Shown: positions 9,199-17,168, counted from the first letter of the stretch. The stretch: DNA of 64,000 nucleotides from Streptomyces venezuelae (GCF_008642335.1 NZ_CP029191.1:7812001-7876000); one strand, 5' to 3'. The notes: generated by a model from the sequence alone, not told the origin. Numbers and translations are program-made.

Positions 9199-9707
9199 GA
9201 CGACGGACGATGACATGGTCGGTCGCGCTGGTTCTGGGCGCACTGTTCTGCGGCTTCTCGGGATGGACGTACGCACAGACGCGTGCCGACGCCGATCTGA
9301 CGTACGCCCGCGACCGTGACGCTGCGCTGGACGCCGCCCGCAGACACATCGCCGTACTCAACACGATGGACGGCAAGGACGTGCGGGCCTCGCTGCGGGC
9401 CTGGGCACGGGCGGCGGACGGCACGCTCGCCGACGAGCTGCGGCGCACCGGTGACGACAGCGCCAAGGTTCTCGAACAGGAGGGCACCACGACCCGCGCC
9501 ACGGTCACCGACGCGGCGGTCGTCGCCCTCGACACGCGGGCGGGCACGGCCGAGGTCATCGCCACGGTCCGCGTCGAGATCACCGAACGCTCCGGCAGGT
9601 CGACCACCGACCGCAAACGCTTCGAGGCGGGCCTCGACCGCAAGGAGTCGGGCTGGAAACTCGGCTCGCTGACGGCGATACCGGTCGGGACGGTCGTGGC
9701 GGAATGA
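9195..9707 (+). CDS. Mce-associated membrane protein 1
   Basis: Protein of 170 residues with one N-terminal transmembrane helix (VALVLGALFCGFSGWTYAQ) followed by an extracytoplasmic alpha+beta domain. It resembles the Mas (Mce-associated) proteins always found after mceF in actinobacteria, which fold like small NTF2/VirB8-type domains. It is one of four tandem paralogs here: the segment DAALDAARRHIAVLNTMDGKDV matches AGEQAALNLNTLDHRDLEHG in the third. A role in stabilising or recruiting the Mce complex is inferred from family context. ATGA overlaps at both ends. Confidence 0.82.
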   Translation: MRRRTMTWSVALVLGALFCGFSGWTYAQTRADADLTYARDRDAALDAARRHIAVLNTMDGKDVRASLRAWARAADGTLADELRRTGDDSAKVLEQEGTTTRATVTDAAVVALDTRAGTAEVIATVRVEITERSGRSTTDRKRFEAGLDRKESGWKLGSLTAIPVGTVVAE

Positions 9708-10222
9708 GGATCGGACCAAGGTCACTGAGCCCCGCCCGGACCGCCCTCGCCCTCCTCCTCGCGGCCCTCCTCCTGACCGGCGGCACGTTCCTCGTCCTCA
9801 CCGCCCGGGCCACGGACACGTCGGCCGCCGACAACCACGCGCTGACCGACGGCGAGCGGACCCGCCGCGTCGTCGCGGACGTCAGCGACGCACTCGCCGG
9901 CATCTTCACCTACGCCTCCGACGACCTGGCCGCCACCGAGCGGCGCGCGCACGACGTGCTGCGAGGAAAGGCGGCCGACGACTACCGGGCCCTGTTCGAC
10001 AGGCTCCGCCGACAGGTCGGAAAGCAGGAGCTGTCGCTCACGAGCCAGGTGGTACGGGCCGGAGCCGTCGAACTCACCGACGACCGCGCGCGGCTCCTGG
10101 TCTTCCTCGACCAGCGGGCCCAGCGCAAGAGCGACAAGGCGACCACCGCACCCGCCCAGCTGGCGGTGACCGCACGCCTGGACGGCCGCCGTTGGACGAT
10201 CACCGACATCAAGGCCCGATAG
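9704..10222 (+). CDS. Mce-associated membrane protein 2
   Basis: Mas-type protein of 172 residues: one N-terminal helix (ALALLLAALLLTGGTFLVL) and an extracytoplasmic domain. The motif DGERTRRVVADVSDALAGIFTY matches TSEVKGTVGQAVDAVFSYDHTDP in the fourth Mas protein, so proteins 2 and 4 form one subtype and 1 and 3 the other. It ends in the family-typical strand DGRRWTITDIKAR. It starts within the stop of the preceding gene. The biochemical function is unknown. Confidence 0.82.
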   Translation: MRIGPRSLSPARTALALLLAALLLTGGTFLVLTARATDTSAADNHALTDGERTRRVVADVSDALAGIFTYASDDLAATERRAHDVLRGKAADDYRALFDRLRRQVGKQELSLTSQVVRAGAVELTDDRARLLVFLDQRAQRKSDKATTAPAQLAVTARLDGRRWTITDIKAR

Positions 10223-10233
10223 GGGAGAGGGAC

Positions 10234-10767
10234 ATGGCACGTACGACAACGCTCTCGCTCGTCTGCGCGACGGCGGCCGTCGCACTCGGCTTCGCCGGCT
10301 GGACGGGCTCGTCCTGGTACGCGGCGGCCCACGACGACTCCGCTCGGTTCGCCGAGGCCCGTGACGACGTCCTCGCGGCCGGAGAGCAGGCCGCCCTGAA
10401 CCTGAACACCCTCGACCACCGCGACCTGGAACACGGCCTCGACGCCTGGGAGAAGTCCGCCACCGGCGACCTCCTCGACGAACTGCGCGAGGGGAGACCC
10501 GAGTTCGAGAAGCAGGTACGCACCGCGCGCACGGTCACCACGGCCGAGGTGCTGTCCGGGGCCGTCACGGAACTGGACGAGCGCGAGGGGCGGGCCGGGG
10601 TCCTGATCGCTATACGGATCACGGTCGACCCGCCGAAGAAGAAGCCGAGCACGAAGGAGAGCCGCCTGCTCGGCGAGCTGACCCGTACTCCGGAGGGCTG
10701 GAAGCTCAGCGGGCTCGGCCAGGCCCCCGCGGGCGAGGCGGCACCCGCCGACGAGCCGACCGACTGA
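10234..10767 (+). CDS. Mce-associated membrane protein 3
   Basis: Mas-type protein of 177 residues with an N-terminal transmembrane segment (LVCATAAVALGFAGWTGSSW) and the LNTLDHRDLEHGLDAWEKSATGDL block shared with Mas protein 1. The ATG at 10234 is chosen because AGGGGAGAGG lies just upstream; the in-frame ATG at 10192 would sit inside the previous gene without a ribosome site. The C-terminus is a short acidic, alanine/proline-rich tail. Confidence 0.8.
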   Translation: MARTTTLSLVCATAAVALGFAGWTGSSWYAAAHDDSARFAEARDDVLAAGEQAALNLNTLDHRDLEHGLDAWEKSATGDLLDELREGRPEFEKQVRTARTVTTAEVLSGAVTELDEREGRAGVLIAIRITVDPPKKKPSTKESRLLGELTRTPEGWKLSGLGQAPAGEAAPADEPTD

Positions 10768-10779
10768 GGGGGCCGAACC

Positions 10780-11442
10780 ATGCCGACGACACGTCATATG
10801 GTCAACAGGCAGCGGCGGTTGACCGCGGCCGAGAGCCGGAGAGTGACTGCGCGGCCGCCCGTGCCGTCGCGAGTCCCGCGCCCGAAACCCCGGAAGCGTA
10901 CTGCCCGCGCGGCCGCGCGCAGGAGCGTTCCCCGGCCCTTGCTGCTCGCCTCGCTCTCCCTGCTCGCCGTACTGGCCGCGGGCTTCGCGGGCTACGCGCA
11001 CACCCGGACCGAAGACCTGCGCGACATGCCTGCCGCGCGCAACGCGGCGCTCACCGACACGGCCCGCACCAGCGAGGTCAAGGGCACGGTCGGCCAGGCC
11101 GTCGACGCGGTCTTCTCCTACGACCACACGGACCCGCGCCGGACCGACAACGCCGCGGACACGTACCTGACCGGGAAGGCGGTCGGCCAGCACCGGGAGA
11201 TGCTCGCACGCGTCCGCGCCCAGGGAGAACGCCAGAAGCTCGTCCTCACCACCACCGTCACGCAGAGCGGGGTCGAGGTCATCGACGGCGACAGGGCACG
11301 GGTCCTCGTCTTCGCCGACCAGAGCAACACCAGTACCGCCAAGGGGGGTTCGGCCACCCAGGCGGCAGCGATGTTCGCGGTCGACGCGGTCCAGCGGGGC
11401 GGGAGCTGGCGGATCGCGAACATCGACACGTTCAACAGATGA
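10780..11442 (+). CDS. Mce-associated membrane protein 4 with long basic N-terminus
   Basis: Mas-type protein of 220 residues. About 50 strongly basic residues (Arg/Pro/Lys-rich) precede the transmembrane segment (PLLLASLSLLAVLAAGFAGY). The external domain is related to Mas protein 2 (SEVKGTVGQAVDAVFSYDH; final strand GGSWRIANIDTFNR). The cationic cytoplasmic extension is the obvious difference from its three sisters and could touch phospholipid headgroups or the ATPase tail (inference). GAGGGGGCCGAACC before the ATG at 10780 provides the ribosome site. Confidence 0.8.
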   Translation: MPTTRHMVNRQRRLTAAESRRVTARPPVPSRVPRPKPRKRTARAAARRSVPRPLLLASLSLLAVLAAGFAGYAHTRTEDLRDMPAARNAALTDTARTSEVKGTVGQAVDAVFSYDHTDPRRTDNAADTYLTGKAVGQHREMLARVRAQGERQKLVLTTTVTQSGVEVIDGDRARVLVFADQSNTSTAKGGSATQAAAMFAVDAVQRGGSWRIANIDTFNR

Positions 11443-11452
11443 GGAGGCAGTC

Positions 11453-12034
11453 ATGCGGAGCTCGAACAACATCAGCACCGGCGTGAGACGGCCGCGGCAC
11501 ACCGCCGCGCTGCTCGCCGCGTCCCTCGGGGTCGTGGGGGCAGTGCTGCTGTCCGGGTGCAGTTCACGTGCCGACGACGACCCGCAGGTCGACTGGGCCT
11601 CGGGTGTCTGCGACAGCGTGCAGGACGTGGGATCGGAGCTGCCGCTCCCCGCATCGGACCACAAGGACGCCAAGAAGTACCACGCCGAGGTCGTCACCTT
11701 CATGGACGCGCTCGGCCGACGACTCGGCGCGCTGGACAAGAAGATGCGGCACGAGGGCGCACCGCCCGTCGACGGCGGCGACGCCGCGTACGAGAAGGCC
11801 CTGGGCAACCTCCGGACCGCCCGCACCAGCCTCGCCGGCGCCACCGCCCGGCTCAAGAAGGCCGATGTCACCGACGAGAAGTCCCTCGAGGCGGCGTTGA
11901 AGCGGGCGGGGGAGGGGCTGCGCAAGGCGAGCGCGTACCAGGGCCCCGCGCACGACTTCCGTGCCGACCCCGCGCTCGGGAAGGCCTTCGACAAGGCACC
12001 GGAGTGCGCGAACCTGCCGGGCGCGGGTTCCTGA
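11453..12034 (+). CDS. Putative lipoprotein at the end of the mce operon
   Basis: Exported lipoprotein of 193 residues with a clear lipobox: after HTAALLAASLGVVGAVLLSGC the mature chain would begin at Cys36. The mature part is mostly helical and charged and has a second and third cysteine (ASGVCDSV; APECANLP) that could form a disulphide. I do not recognise the domain. A lone small lipoprotein after the Mas genes is a recurrent arrangement and suggests an accessory lipid-binding or anchoring role. AGGAGG sits just before the ATG. Confidence 0.78.
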   Translation: MRSSNNISTGVRRPRHTAALLAASLGVVGAVLLSGCSSRADDDPQVDWASGVCDSVQDVGSELPLPASDHKDAKKYHAEVVTFMDALGRRLGALDKKMRHEGAPPVDGGDAAYEKALGNLRTARTSLAGATARLKKADVTDEKSLEAALKRAGEGLRKASAYQGPAHDFRADPALGKAFDKAPECANLPGAGS

Positions 12035-12057
12035 CGCCGAGGCGTGTGCCGGCACTG

Positions 12058-13185
12058 CTACTTCCTGTACGTCAGGTCCATGTCCATGGTGTTGCCGGGG
12101 CCCGCGGTGAAGGCGCTGATCATGTCGTTGAGGCCGCCGCAGTCCTTGAGGCCGGGCAGGGTGTACGTGCCCTTGAGCCTGCCGCCCTTGTAGGGCTCGA
12201 AGCGGCCCTCGCCGACCAGGTCGACGGCCGCGGGCTGCACCGTCCTGCAGTGCGGTCCGCCGCCGATGGGCAGACCGAACGTACTGACACCGGTGAGCTT
12301 CACGTACATCTCGGAGTGCGCCTTGAGGCGGCCCGCCGTGTCGAGCGTTCCCGTCGTTCTGGCGGTCTGCTCGAAGGCGATGTCCGCGGTCGCGGGCAGG
12401 AAGCCGAACAGGGTGAGGCGCCCGGTGGTCGGGTCGAGTCTCAGGTCGGCGTCGAAGGTTCCCTTGTCAGGGTCGTAGCGGGTGTCGATGCCGCCGAGCA
12501 GCGGCGCGCTGCCGTTGCCCGCCTTGATGAAGGAGCTGCCCTTGATGCCGAAGCTCAGCGGCACCGGCTCCGCCGAACCCGGCTCCACCTGGATGGTGTG
12601 GAGCGTCTTGTTCTGGTCCGCGGGGTCGAGCGTGCATTCCGTCTCGAACGTGTCGAGGCCCGTCCTGGCGCCGGCCGCGTCCCGCGGGGTCATCGTCAGG
12701 AGCAGGCTGTTGACGTCGATCTTCACGCTGCCGGGCTGCCGGAACGTCAGCGTCGGGGCCTGGCCGGTCGCCGTCACCTCGAAGTCGGCGGGCGGGTCCG
12801 GCAGGGGCGTCTTCGGGATGGTGTTGTCGAGGCCGATGTCCAGTGGGCCCTCCGGCGTCCGGACGGTGATGTCGGCCGTGGCGGTCCCTTCGAGGGTGGC
12901 GCCGCCGACCGTCCGCAACGCGGTGGCGGCCGCCTTGCTCACCTTGGACACCGAGACGCCCCGGAACGCCGGTATGCGCTCGCCGACCTTCACCTTGGCC
13001 GGCAGGTCCGCGGTGATCTCGACCGTGAGCGGATCCTCCTCCATGAGCGGGAACACGCACGTATACGTCTGCTTCAGTGCTACCGGGGCCGCGGCGGCCG
13101 GCGGGCCGGAGGTGAGGCCGGTCAGCACGGCGAGCAGTGCCCCGGCAGGAGCGATACGCCGCCGCAGGGCGCGCAATCTCAACAC
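12058..13185 (-). CDS. Secreted surface protein, paralog 1 (DUF6801-like N-terminal domain plus second beta domain)
   Basis: Protein of 375 residues read leftward from a GTG at 13185 preceded by GGAGAC. It has a Sec signal peptide (ALLAVLTGLTSGPPAAAA) and then a domain of about 190 residues beginning KQTYTCVFPLMEEDP. That domain is shared with three neighbours and probably corresponds to DUF6801 (name from memory). The C-terminal ~170 residues (GIKGSSFIKAGNGSAPL through AFTAGPGNTMDMDLTYRK) are about 70% identical by eye to the end of paralog 2. It is the most diverged copy: the N-terminal motif reads VFPLMEEDP instead of KFPIINNDP, and the Pro/Thr repeat is missing. No anchor is visible, so it is probably released or held by partners. 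Confidence 0.8.
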   Translation of the reverse strand: MLRLRALRRRIAPAGALLAVLTGLTSGPPAAAAPVALKQTYTCVFPLMEEDPLTVEITADLPAKVKVGERIPAFRGVSVSKVSKAAATALRTVGGATLEGTATADITVRTPEGPLDIGLDNTIPKTPLPDPPADFEVTATGQAPTLTFRQPGSVKIDVNSLLLTMTPRDAAGARTGLDTFETECTLDPADQNKTLHTIQVEPGSAEPVPLSFGIKGSSFIKAGNGSAPLLGGIDTRYDPDKGTFDADLRLDPTTGRLTLFGFLPATADIAFEQTARTTGTLDTAGRLKAHSEMYVKLTGVSTFGLPIGGGPHCRTVQPAAVDLVGEGRFEPYKGGRLKGTYTLPGLKDCGGLNDMISAFTAGPGNTMDMDLTYRK

Positions 13186-13278
13186 TGCGTCTCCAAGTCT
13201 CCAGGTCTTCGAATGGTGCGGGGAACGGTCCGGCCCCCCGCCGGGAAGGGCGAGGGGCCGGGTCGGTTGCGTGCGGCG

Positions 13279-14538
13279 CTACTGCTTGTAGGTGAGGTCC
13301 ATGTCGATCGTGTTGCCGGGCCCCGCGGTGAAGGCGCTGATCATGTCGTTGAGCCCGCCGCAGCCCTTGAGCGCGGGCAGGGTGTACGTGCCCTTGAGCT
13401 TGCCGCCCTTGTAGGGCTGGAAGCGGCCCTCGCTGGCCAGGTCGATCTTGGCGGGCGTGCCGGTCCTGCACTCCGGGCCGCCGCCGATCGGTATGCCGAA
13501 GACGTTGACGCTTCCGAGCTTGACGTACATCTCGGACTGTGACTTGAGGGCGCCGGCCGTGTCCAGCGTCCCGGTGGTCTTGCCGGTCTGCTCGAAGGCG
13601 ATGTCCGCGGTCGTGGGCAGGAAGCCCATGATGGTGAACTGGCCCTTGGTCGGGTTCAGCTTCAGGTCGGCGTCGAAAGTGCCCTTGCTCAGGTCGTAGC
13701 GGGTGTCGATGCCGCCGGTGAGCGGGGTGCTGCCGTTGGCGGCCTTGATGACCGACGTGCCCTTGATGTCGAAGTTGAGCTTCACCGGGTCATTGCCGGG
13801 CGGGTCGGTGGGCGGGTCCGTCGGAGGGTCCGTGGGCGGGTCGGTCGGGGGATCGGTGGGCGGATCGGTCGGCGGGTCCGTGGGATCGGTGCCGCCGCTG
13901 CCGATGGTCATCGTGTGGAGCGTGGTGGGCTGGCCCGCGTCCATGGTGCAGTCGGCGGTGAACTCGTCGCCGTTGGGCGGCAGTTGTACGGGCTTGCCGT
14001 CCGCGTCCCGGGCGATCATGTTGTGCAGCTTGAGGCCCTTCACATCGAACTTGGCCGTGCCCTCCTTCTCCCACGTCAGGAGGCCGCCGGGCGACTTGCC
14101 GCTGGCGATGACGTTGAACGCCGCCGCCGGGTTGGGGATGTTCGCCTTGGCGACCGTGTTGACGACCTTGATGGGCAGGTTGCCGGTGCCGCCGGGCAGG
14201 GTCACGTTCACATCGGCGGTGGCCTTGCCCTCCAACGTGACCGCCCCGAGCACGCCGAGACCTTGGGCGGCGCGCTGACTCACCTTGGTGACGGCCTTGA
14301 TGTCGTACTCGGGGACCGTCTCGCCGACCTTCATGGTGGCGGGCATGTCGGCGCTGATCTCGACTTCGATCGGATCGTTGTTGATGATCGGGAACTTGCA
14401 GGTGTACTTCTGCGTGAGCTTCACCGGGTCGGCGGAGGCGGTACCGCCTCCCAGACTCACCAGACCGGTGACGAGGCCGGCGGCCGCCACCGCGCTCAGG
14501 GCAGTGCGTGCCCTGACGTGTCTCTTGTGCGCTCCCAT
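13279..14538 (-). CDS. Secreted surface protein, paralog 2 (DUF6801-like, TDPP repeat, second beta domain)
   Basis: Protein of 419 residues with a signal peptide ending near TASADPV. A DUF6801-like domain (QKYTCKFPIINNDP) is followed by a spacer of seven Thr-Asp-Pro-Pro units. The second domain (VKLNFDIKGTSVIKAANG through IDMDLTYKQ) is shared with paralog 1. Two cysteines per domain suggest disulphides. The proline-rich spacer is the type used to span peptidoglycan, but there is no sortase or membrane anchor. It is transcribed from a promoter at 14744-14772 that is near-identical to those of two paralogs. GAGAGGTAG precedes the ATG. The function is unknown; extracellular location is well supported. 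Confidence 0.82.
   Translation of the reverse strand: MGAHKRHVRARTALSAVAAAGLVTGLVSLGGGTASADPVKLTQKYTCKFPIINNDPIEVEISADMPATMKVGETVPEYDIKAVTKVSQRAAQGLGVLGAVTLEGKATADVNVTLPGGTGNLPIKVVNTVAKANIPNPAAAFNVIASGKSPGGLLTWEKEGTAKFDVKGLKLHNMIARDADGKPVQLPPNGDEFTADCTMDAGQPTTLHTMTIGSGGTDPTDPPTDPPTDPPTDPPTDPPTDPPTDPPGNDPVKLNFDIKGTSVIKAANGSTPLTGGIDTRYDLSKGTFDADLKLNPTKGQFTIMGFLPTTADIAFEQTGKTTGTLDTAGALKSQSEMYVKLGSVNVFGIPIGGGPECRTGTPAKIDLASEGRFQPYKGGKLKGTYTLPALKGCGGLNDMISAFTAGPGNTIDMDLTYKQ
13794..13881 (-). repeat. Tandem repeat encoding TDPP units in surface protein paralog 2
   Basis: Seven consecutive 12-bp units (consensus, coding strand, ACCGACCCGCCC with synonymous variation) encode Thr-Asp-Pro-Pro. Unit number is likely to vary between strains by slippage. 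The same unit type recurs in the divergent paralog at about 15685-15770. Confidence 0.85.
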
Positions 14539-14743
14539 GAGCTACCTCTCGGGCTACGTGAATGGGCACGGACGAACGTCGGTGCCTTCTCTCGGTGCCA
14601 TCTGTCGGTGTGTCACCTCCGCGATTCCGGACTCGCCGGCCCAGCCGTCCGGGATGAGCGAAGAGGGGAAATCCGCCGCCGTGAATGTGAGGGAGTGTGC
14701 CTGCCGAATTGCTTCAGGCGATACGGCGGTGTTTCGGCTACGC

Positions 14744-14772
14744 AAACTACTGATGGGTAGCTGGGCGGTCAA
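14744..14772 (-). promoter_or_regulatory. Promoter of surface protein paralog 2 (shared motif, copy 1)
   Basis: On the minus strand, TTGACC (14772-14767), a 17-nt spacer and TAGTTT (14749-14744) fit the housekeeping -35/-10 pattern of streptomycetes. The spacer contains CTACCCATCAG directly before the -10. This spacer sequence is conserved in the other two copies although spacers normally drift, implying a bound regulator or an unusual sigma preference. Confidence 0.78.
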
Positions 14773-14916
14773 GGTCTCCTCCCGCCTGATTCCCGCCCGG
14801 CTCGGAAGGGGGTCTGCTGCCCGGAACTTTTGTGGCGGTGGTGAGTACGCGATGGTGCGCGGATGACAAATTGCGGGCGACGTGCCCCCGTACCGCACCG
14901 ATCTGCGCCGATCAGG

Positions 14917-14945
14917 TTGACGGTCCCCCTACCTGTCAGTAGTCA
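14917..14945 (+). promoter_or_regulatory. Promoter of the LAATG surface protein (shared motif, copy 3)
   Basis: TTGACG (14917-14922), 17-nt spacer, TAGTCA (14940-14945). The spacer carries CTACCTGTCAG at the same position as in the two leftward copies. Transcription would begin near 14952, consistent with the ATG at 14984 and ruling out a TTG start at 14954. Confidence 0.78.
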
Positions 14946-14983
14946 TTGCTCGATTGTGCCGAATCTCAGAATGGGGGCCACGT

Positions 14984-16039
14984 ATGGGAGAGCGCATGCG
15001 AGATCGGATACGAGACCGCGCGGGAGACGGAGAGCCGCCGGGGAACGCGACTTCACGACTGGTGTGGGGGTCCGCCCTTGCCGGGGCCTCCGCGGCACTG
15101 CTCGCGCTGACCGCCGGCGGCGGCAGCGCGTCGGCGGATCCCGTGTCGCTCACGCAGAAGTACACCTGCAAGTTCCCGATCATCAACAACGATCCGATCG
15201 AGGCCGCGATCACCACGGACATGCCCGCCACCATGAAGGTCGGCGAGACGGTCCCCGAGTACGACATCAAGGCGGTCACGAAGGTCAGCGCGCGGGCCGC
15301 GCAGGGCCTCGGGGTGCTCGGGGCGGTCACGCTGGAGGGCAAGGCGACCGCGGACGTGGTGGTGACCCAGCCCGGCGGCGACGGCAACCTGCCCATCAAG
15401 GTCGTCAACACGGTCGCCAAGGCGAACATCCCCAACCCCGCGGCGCCGTTCGAGGTGACGGCGACGGGCAAGTCGCCCGGCGGTCTGCTGACGTGGGGCA
15501 AGGCGGGCGAGGCGGCCTTCGACGTGAAGGGCCTCAAACTGCACAACATGATCGCCCGCGACGCGGACGGCAAGCCGGTCCAGCTCCCGCCCAACGGCGA
15601 CGAGTTCACGGCGGACTGCACCCTCGACGCCGGTCAGAAGACGCTTCTGCACAAGATGACGATCACGGGCGGCGGCGGCCAGGACCCGACGGACCCGCCC
15701 ACGGACCCCCCGACCGACCCGCCCACCGACCCTCCGACCGATCCGCCCACGGACCCGCCGACCGACCCCTCCGACCCGGGCGACCCCACGGACCCGACCG
15801 ATCCGGCCGGCTCCGGCGGCATCCCCGCGAGCGATGGCGGGACCACGACCGGTGGCTCCGGTTCCTCGGGCTCCGACGTGAACACCCAGCTGACGAGCGG
15901 CTCGGGCGGTCTCGCCGCGACCGGCACGTCCGGCATCGGCCTGATGCTGGCGGCGGCGGGCGGACTCGGCGCCGCGGGCATAGCGGCCTTCCACTACCTG
16001 CCGCAGCGCATCAGGAGGGGCGGGCAGGCGGCCTCCTGA
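14984..16039 (+). CDS. Sortase-anchored surface protein, paralog 3 (DUF6801-like, DP-rich stalk, LAATG signal)
   Basis: Protein of 351 residues. It has a signal peptide after a charged N-terminus (SALAGASAALLALTAGGGSASA) and a DUF6801-like domain almost identical to that of paralog 2. A Thr-Asp-Pro-Pro/Asp-Pro-Thr stalk of about 35 residues and a Gly/Ser linker follow. At the C-terminus LAATG, a hydrophobic stretch (IGLMLAAAGGLGAAGIAAF) and basic residues (RIRRG) form a classical cell-wall sorting signal. LAxTG is the class E sortase motif used by streptomycete SrtE for chaplins, so covalent attachment to peptidoglycan is expected. The ATG at 14984 has GGGGG upstream; no sortase gene is in the window. 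Confidence 0.85.
   Translation: MGERMRDRIRDRAGDGEPPGNATSRLVWGSALAGASAALLALTAGGGSASADPVSLTQKYTCKFPIINNDPIEAAITTDMPATMKVGETVPEYDIKAVTKVSARAAQGLGVLGAVTLEGKATADVVVTQPGGDGNLPIKVVNTVAKANIPNPAAPFEVTATGKSPGGLLTWGKAGEAAFDVKGLKLHNMIARDADGKPVQLPPNGDEFTADCTLDAGQKTLLHKMTITGGGGQDPTDPPTDPPTDPPTDPPTDPPTDPPTDPSDPGDPTDPTDPAGSGGIPASDGGTTTGGSGSSGSDVNTQLTSGSGGLAATGTSGIGLMLAAAGGLGAAGIAAFHYLPQRIRRGGQAAS
15685..15800 (+). repeat. Tandem repeat encoding the TDPP/DPT stalk in paralog 3
   Basis: About seven 12-bp units (ACSGACCCSCCC-like) encode Thr-Asp-Pro-Pro, then degenerate into Asp-Pro-Gly/Asp-Pro-Thr. It matches the repeat of paralog 2 in unit length and codon choice, so the two stalks share an origin. It probably acts as a rigid wall-spanning spacer. 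Confidence 0.8.
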
Positions 16040-16054
16040 CGGGCGGACCGCCCG
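16040..16054. terminator. Short GC inverted repeat between convergent genes
   Basis: CGGGCGG-A-CCGCCCG directly after the stop of paralog 3 and before the convergent DUF916-like gene. Short perfect arms without a T tract are common for actinobacterial terminators. The role is inferred from position only. Confidence 0.4.
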
Positions 16055-16081
16055 AACCTGGCCGTCCTGCTTCCTGTCGCG

Positions 16082-17095
16082 TCAATCCGGTGCGGTGGTG
16101 CGGGCCCTGCGGCGCCGCACCACCACGCCGACGACGAGGAAGGCCACCACCAGGACGAGCGCCACGAGCACGCTCCAGTTCACCGTGCGGTACCCCGTGC
16201 TGCCGCTCGCCACCAGCTCACCGGCCTTGTCGCTCGCGGTCAGCTCGACGCTGCCCCAGTCCAGCGGAGGCGGCCCGGCCCACTTCTGTGTGATCCGCAC
16301 GCGTTGGCCCGGCATCAGCTCGGCAGGCAGCTTGTTGCCCGCGCTGTCGAAGGACGTCCGGCCGAAGAGCCCCTTGGCCTTGAGGTCGACCCTCGGTTCG
16401 AGCAGCACGTTGCCGCTGTTCACGAGCGTGTAGGTGACGGTGGCGTCCTTGCCGAGACCGGGCAGCGGCGGCACCTCGTAGTCGAACCGTACGTCCCGCA
16501 CGCTCAGGCCCGGCGCCCGCTCGCCCCTCACCCGCAGATAGACCCGCGCGCCGACCGCCTGCCGGATGCCGACGCCCGTGCCCTCGGCGCGGGCGACGCG
16601 CTTGTCCAGAGCGATGATGGCACCGGGATGGTCACCGGGCGGTGCGGTGCGGGGCAGCGCGATGGTGAAGGGCACGGTCGCCTTGCCGCGGGCGGGGACG
16701 GTGACCTCCGACCGCGTGAGCCGCGCCCAGGCCCCGACGGACCGCTGCTTCTCGCTCCGCTCGCGCACCGCGAAGCCGCCGTCGCGTGGGGTGTTGTAGG
16801 CGTCCGCCGCGTACAGCACGAACGTCACCGGCTCCGCGGCGAGATTGGAGACGGTGACCTTGTCGCGCAGGGTGCGCCCCGGATCGGCCTTCATCCGGAA
16901 GTACGCGCGGTGGTCGCCGCCTTTGCGGGCGGCGGGGAAGACGGACCACCGGCCGTTGTCCGCGGCGTACGCGTCCGGTGGCCGGCCCGCGGTGAGCAGG
17001 CCGAGCGCCAGGACGAGCACGGCGAGGAGCGCGGCGGCGCGTCTGCGGCGCTGGGGGTGTGTGGGGTGCGTGGACTGCGTACGGACGGCATTCAT
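16082..17095 (-). CDS. DUF916-like (WxL-interacting) membrane-anchored surface protein
   Basis: Protein of 337 residues. It has a signal segment (AAALLAVLVLALGLLTAG...YAADNG) and then two immunoglobulin-like beta domains. The first holds KADPGRTLRDKVTVSNLAAEPVTF and APPGDHPGAIIALDKRV; the second holds YTLVNSGNVLLEPRVDL. A C-terminal transmembrane helix (WSVLVALVLVVAFLVVGVVV) is followed by RRRRAR. This is the layout of the DUF916/DUF3324 proteins that partner WxL proteins in low-GC Gram-positives, bridging peptidoglycan and a WxL partner. The upstream gene on the same strand encodes a WxL-type protein, which supports the assignment. The ATG at 17095 has AGGGGG five bases upstream, better than the in-frame start at 17137. 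Confidence 0.82.
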   Translation of the reverse strand: MNAVRTQSTHPTHPQRRRRAAALLAVLVLALGLLTAGRPPDAYAADNGRWSVFPAARKGGDHRAYFRMKADPGRTLRDKVTVSNLAAEPVTFVLYAADAYNTPRDGGFAVRERSEKQRSVGAWARLTRSEVTVPARGKATVPFTIALPRTAPPGDHPGAIIALDKRVARAEGTGVGIRQAVGARVYLRVRGERAPGLSVRDVRFDYEVPPLPGLGKDATVTYTLVNSGNVLLEPRVDLKAKGLFGRTSFDSAGNKLPAELMPGQRVRITQKWAGPPPLDWGSVELTASDKAGELVASGSTGYRTVNWSVLVALVLVVAFLVVGVVVRRRRARTTAPD

Positions 17096-17119
17096 GCGGC
17101 CCCCTGAGAGAGAAGAGAG

Positions 17120-17151
17120 GTGGACCGGCCGTCGCACAACGGCCGGTCCAC
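17120..17151 (-). terminator. 13-bp perfect hairpin between the WxL-type and DUF916-like genes
   Basis: GTGGACCGGCCGT, loop CGCACA, ACGGCCGGTCCAC. It lies 17 nt after the WxL-type stop and about 25 nt before the DUF916-like start, both on the minus strand. It is very stable and probably a partial terminator or 3' stabiliser that lowers expression of the downstream gene. No T tract follows. Confidence 0.6.
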
Positions 17152-17168
17152 GGGGTGAAGCGGGTGGG

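Larger units (their letters stand above)
14539..14983. other. Divergent intergenic region between surface-protein genes
   Basis: 445 bp without a convincing gene. It carries two divergent promoters of the same type (14744-14772 leftward, 14917-14945 rightward), separated by about 145 bp in which I see nothing further. The leftward transcript would have a leader of about 200 nt. The first ~20 nt of that leader (CCGAAACA..GCCGTATC on the minus strand) recur in the leader of the WxL-type gene at 18378-18396. Confidence 0.7.

Noticed and set aside
9982..11994. 670-codon minus-strand frame across the Mas genes
   Set aside because: It is a shadow of four conserved Mce-associated genes on the plus strand; the translation has no domain character.
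14954..14983. TTG start for the LAATG surface protein
   Set aside because: It lies within about 10 nt of the predicted -10 (14940-14945), leaving no room for a ribosome site. ATG 14984 has GGGGG upstream.
13794..15800. CRISPR-like array or rearrangement site from short tandem repeats
   Set aside because: The 12-bp units are contiguous without spacers and encode an in-frame TDPP stalk.
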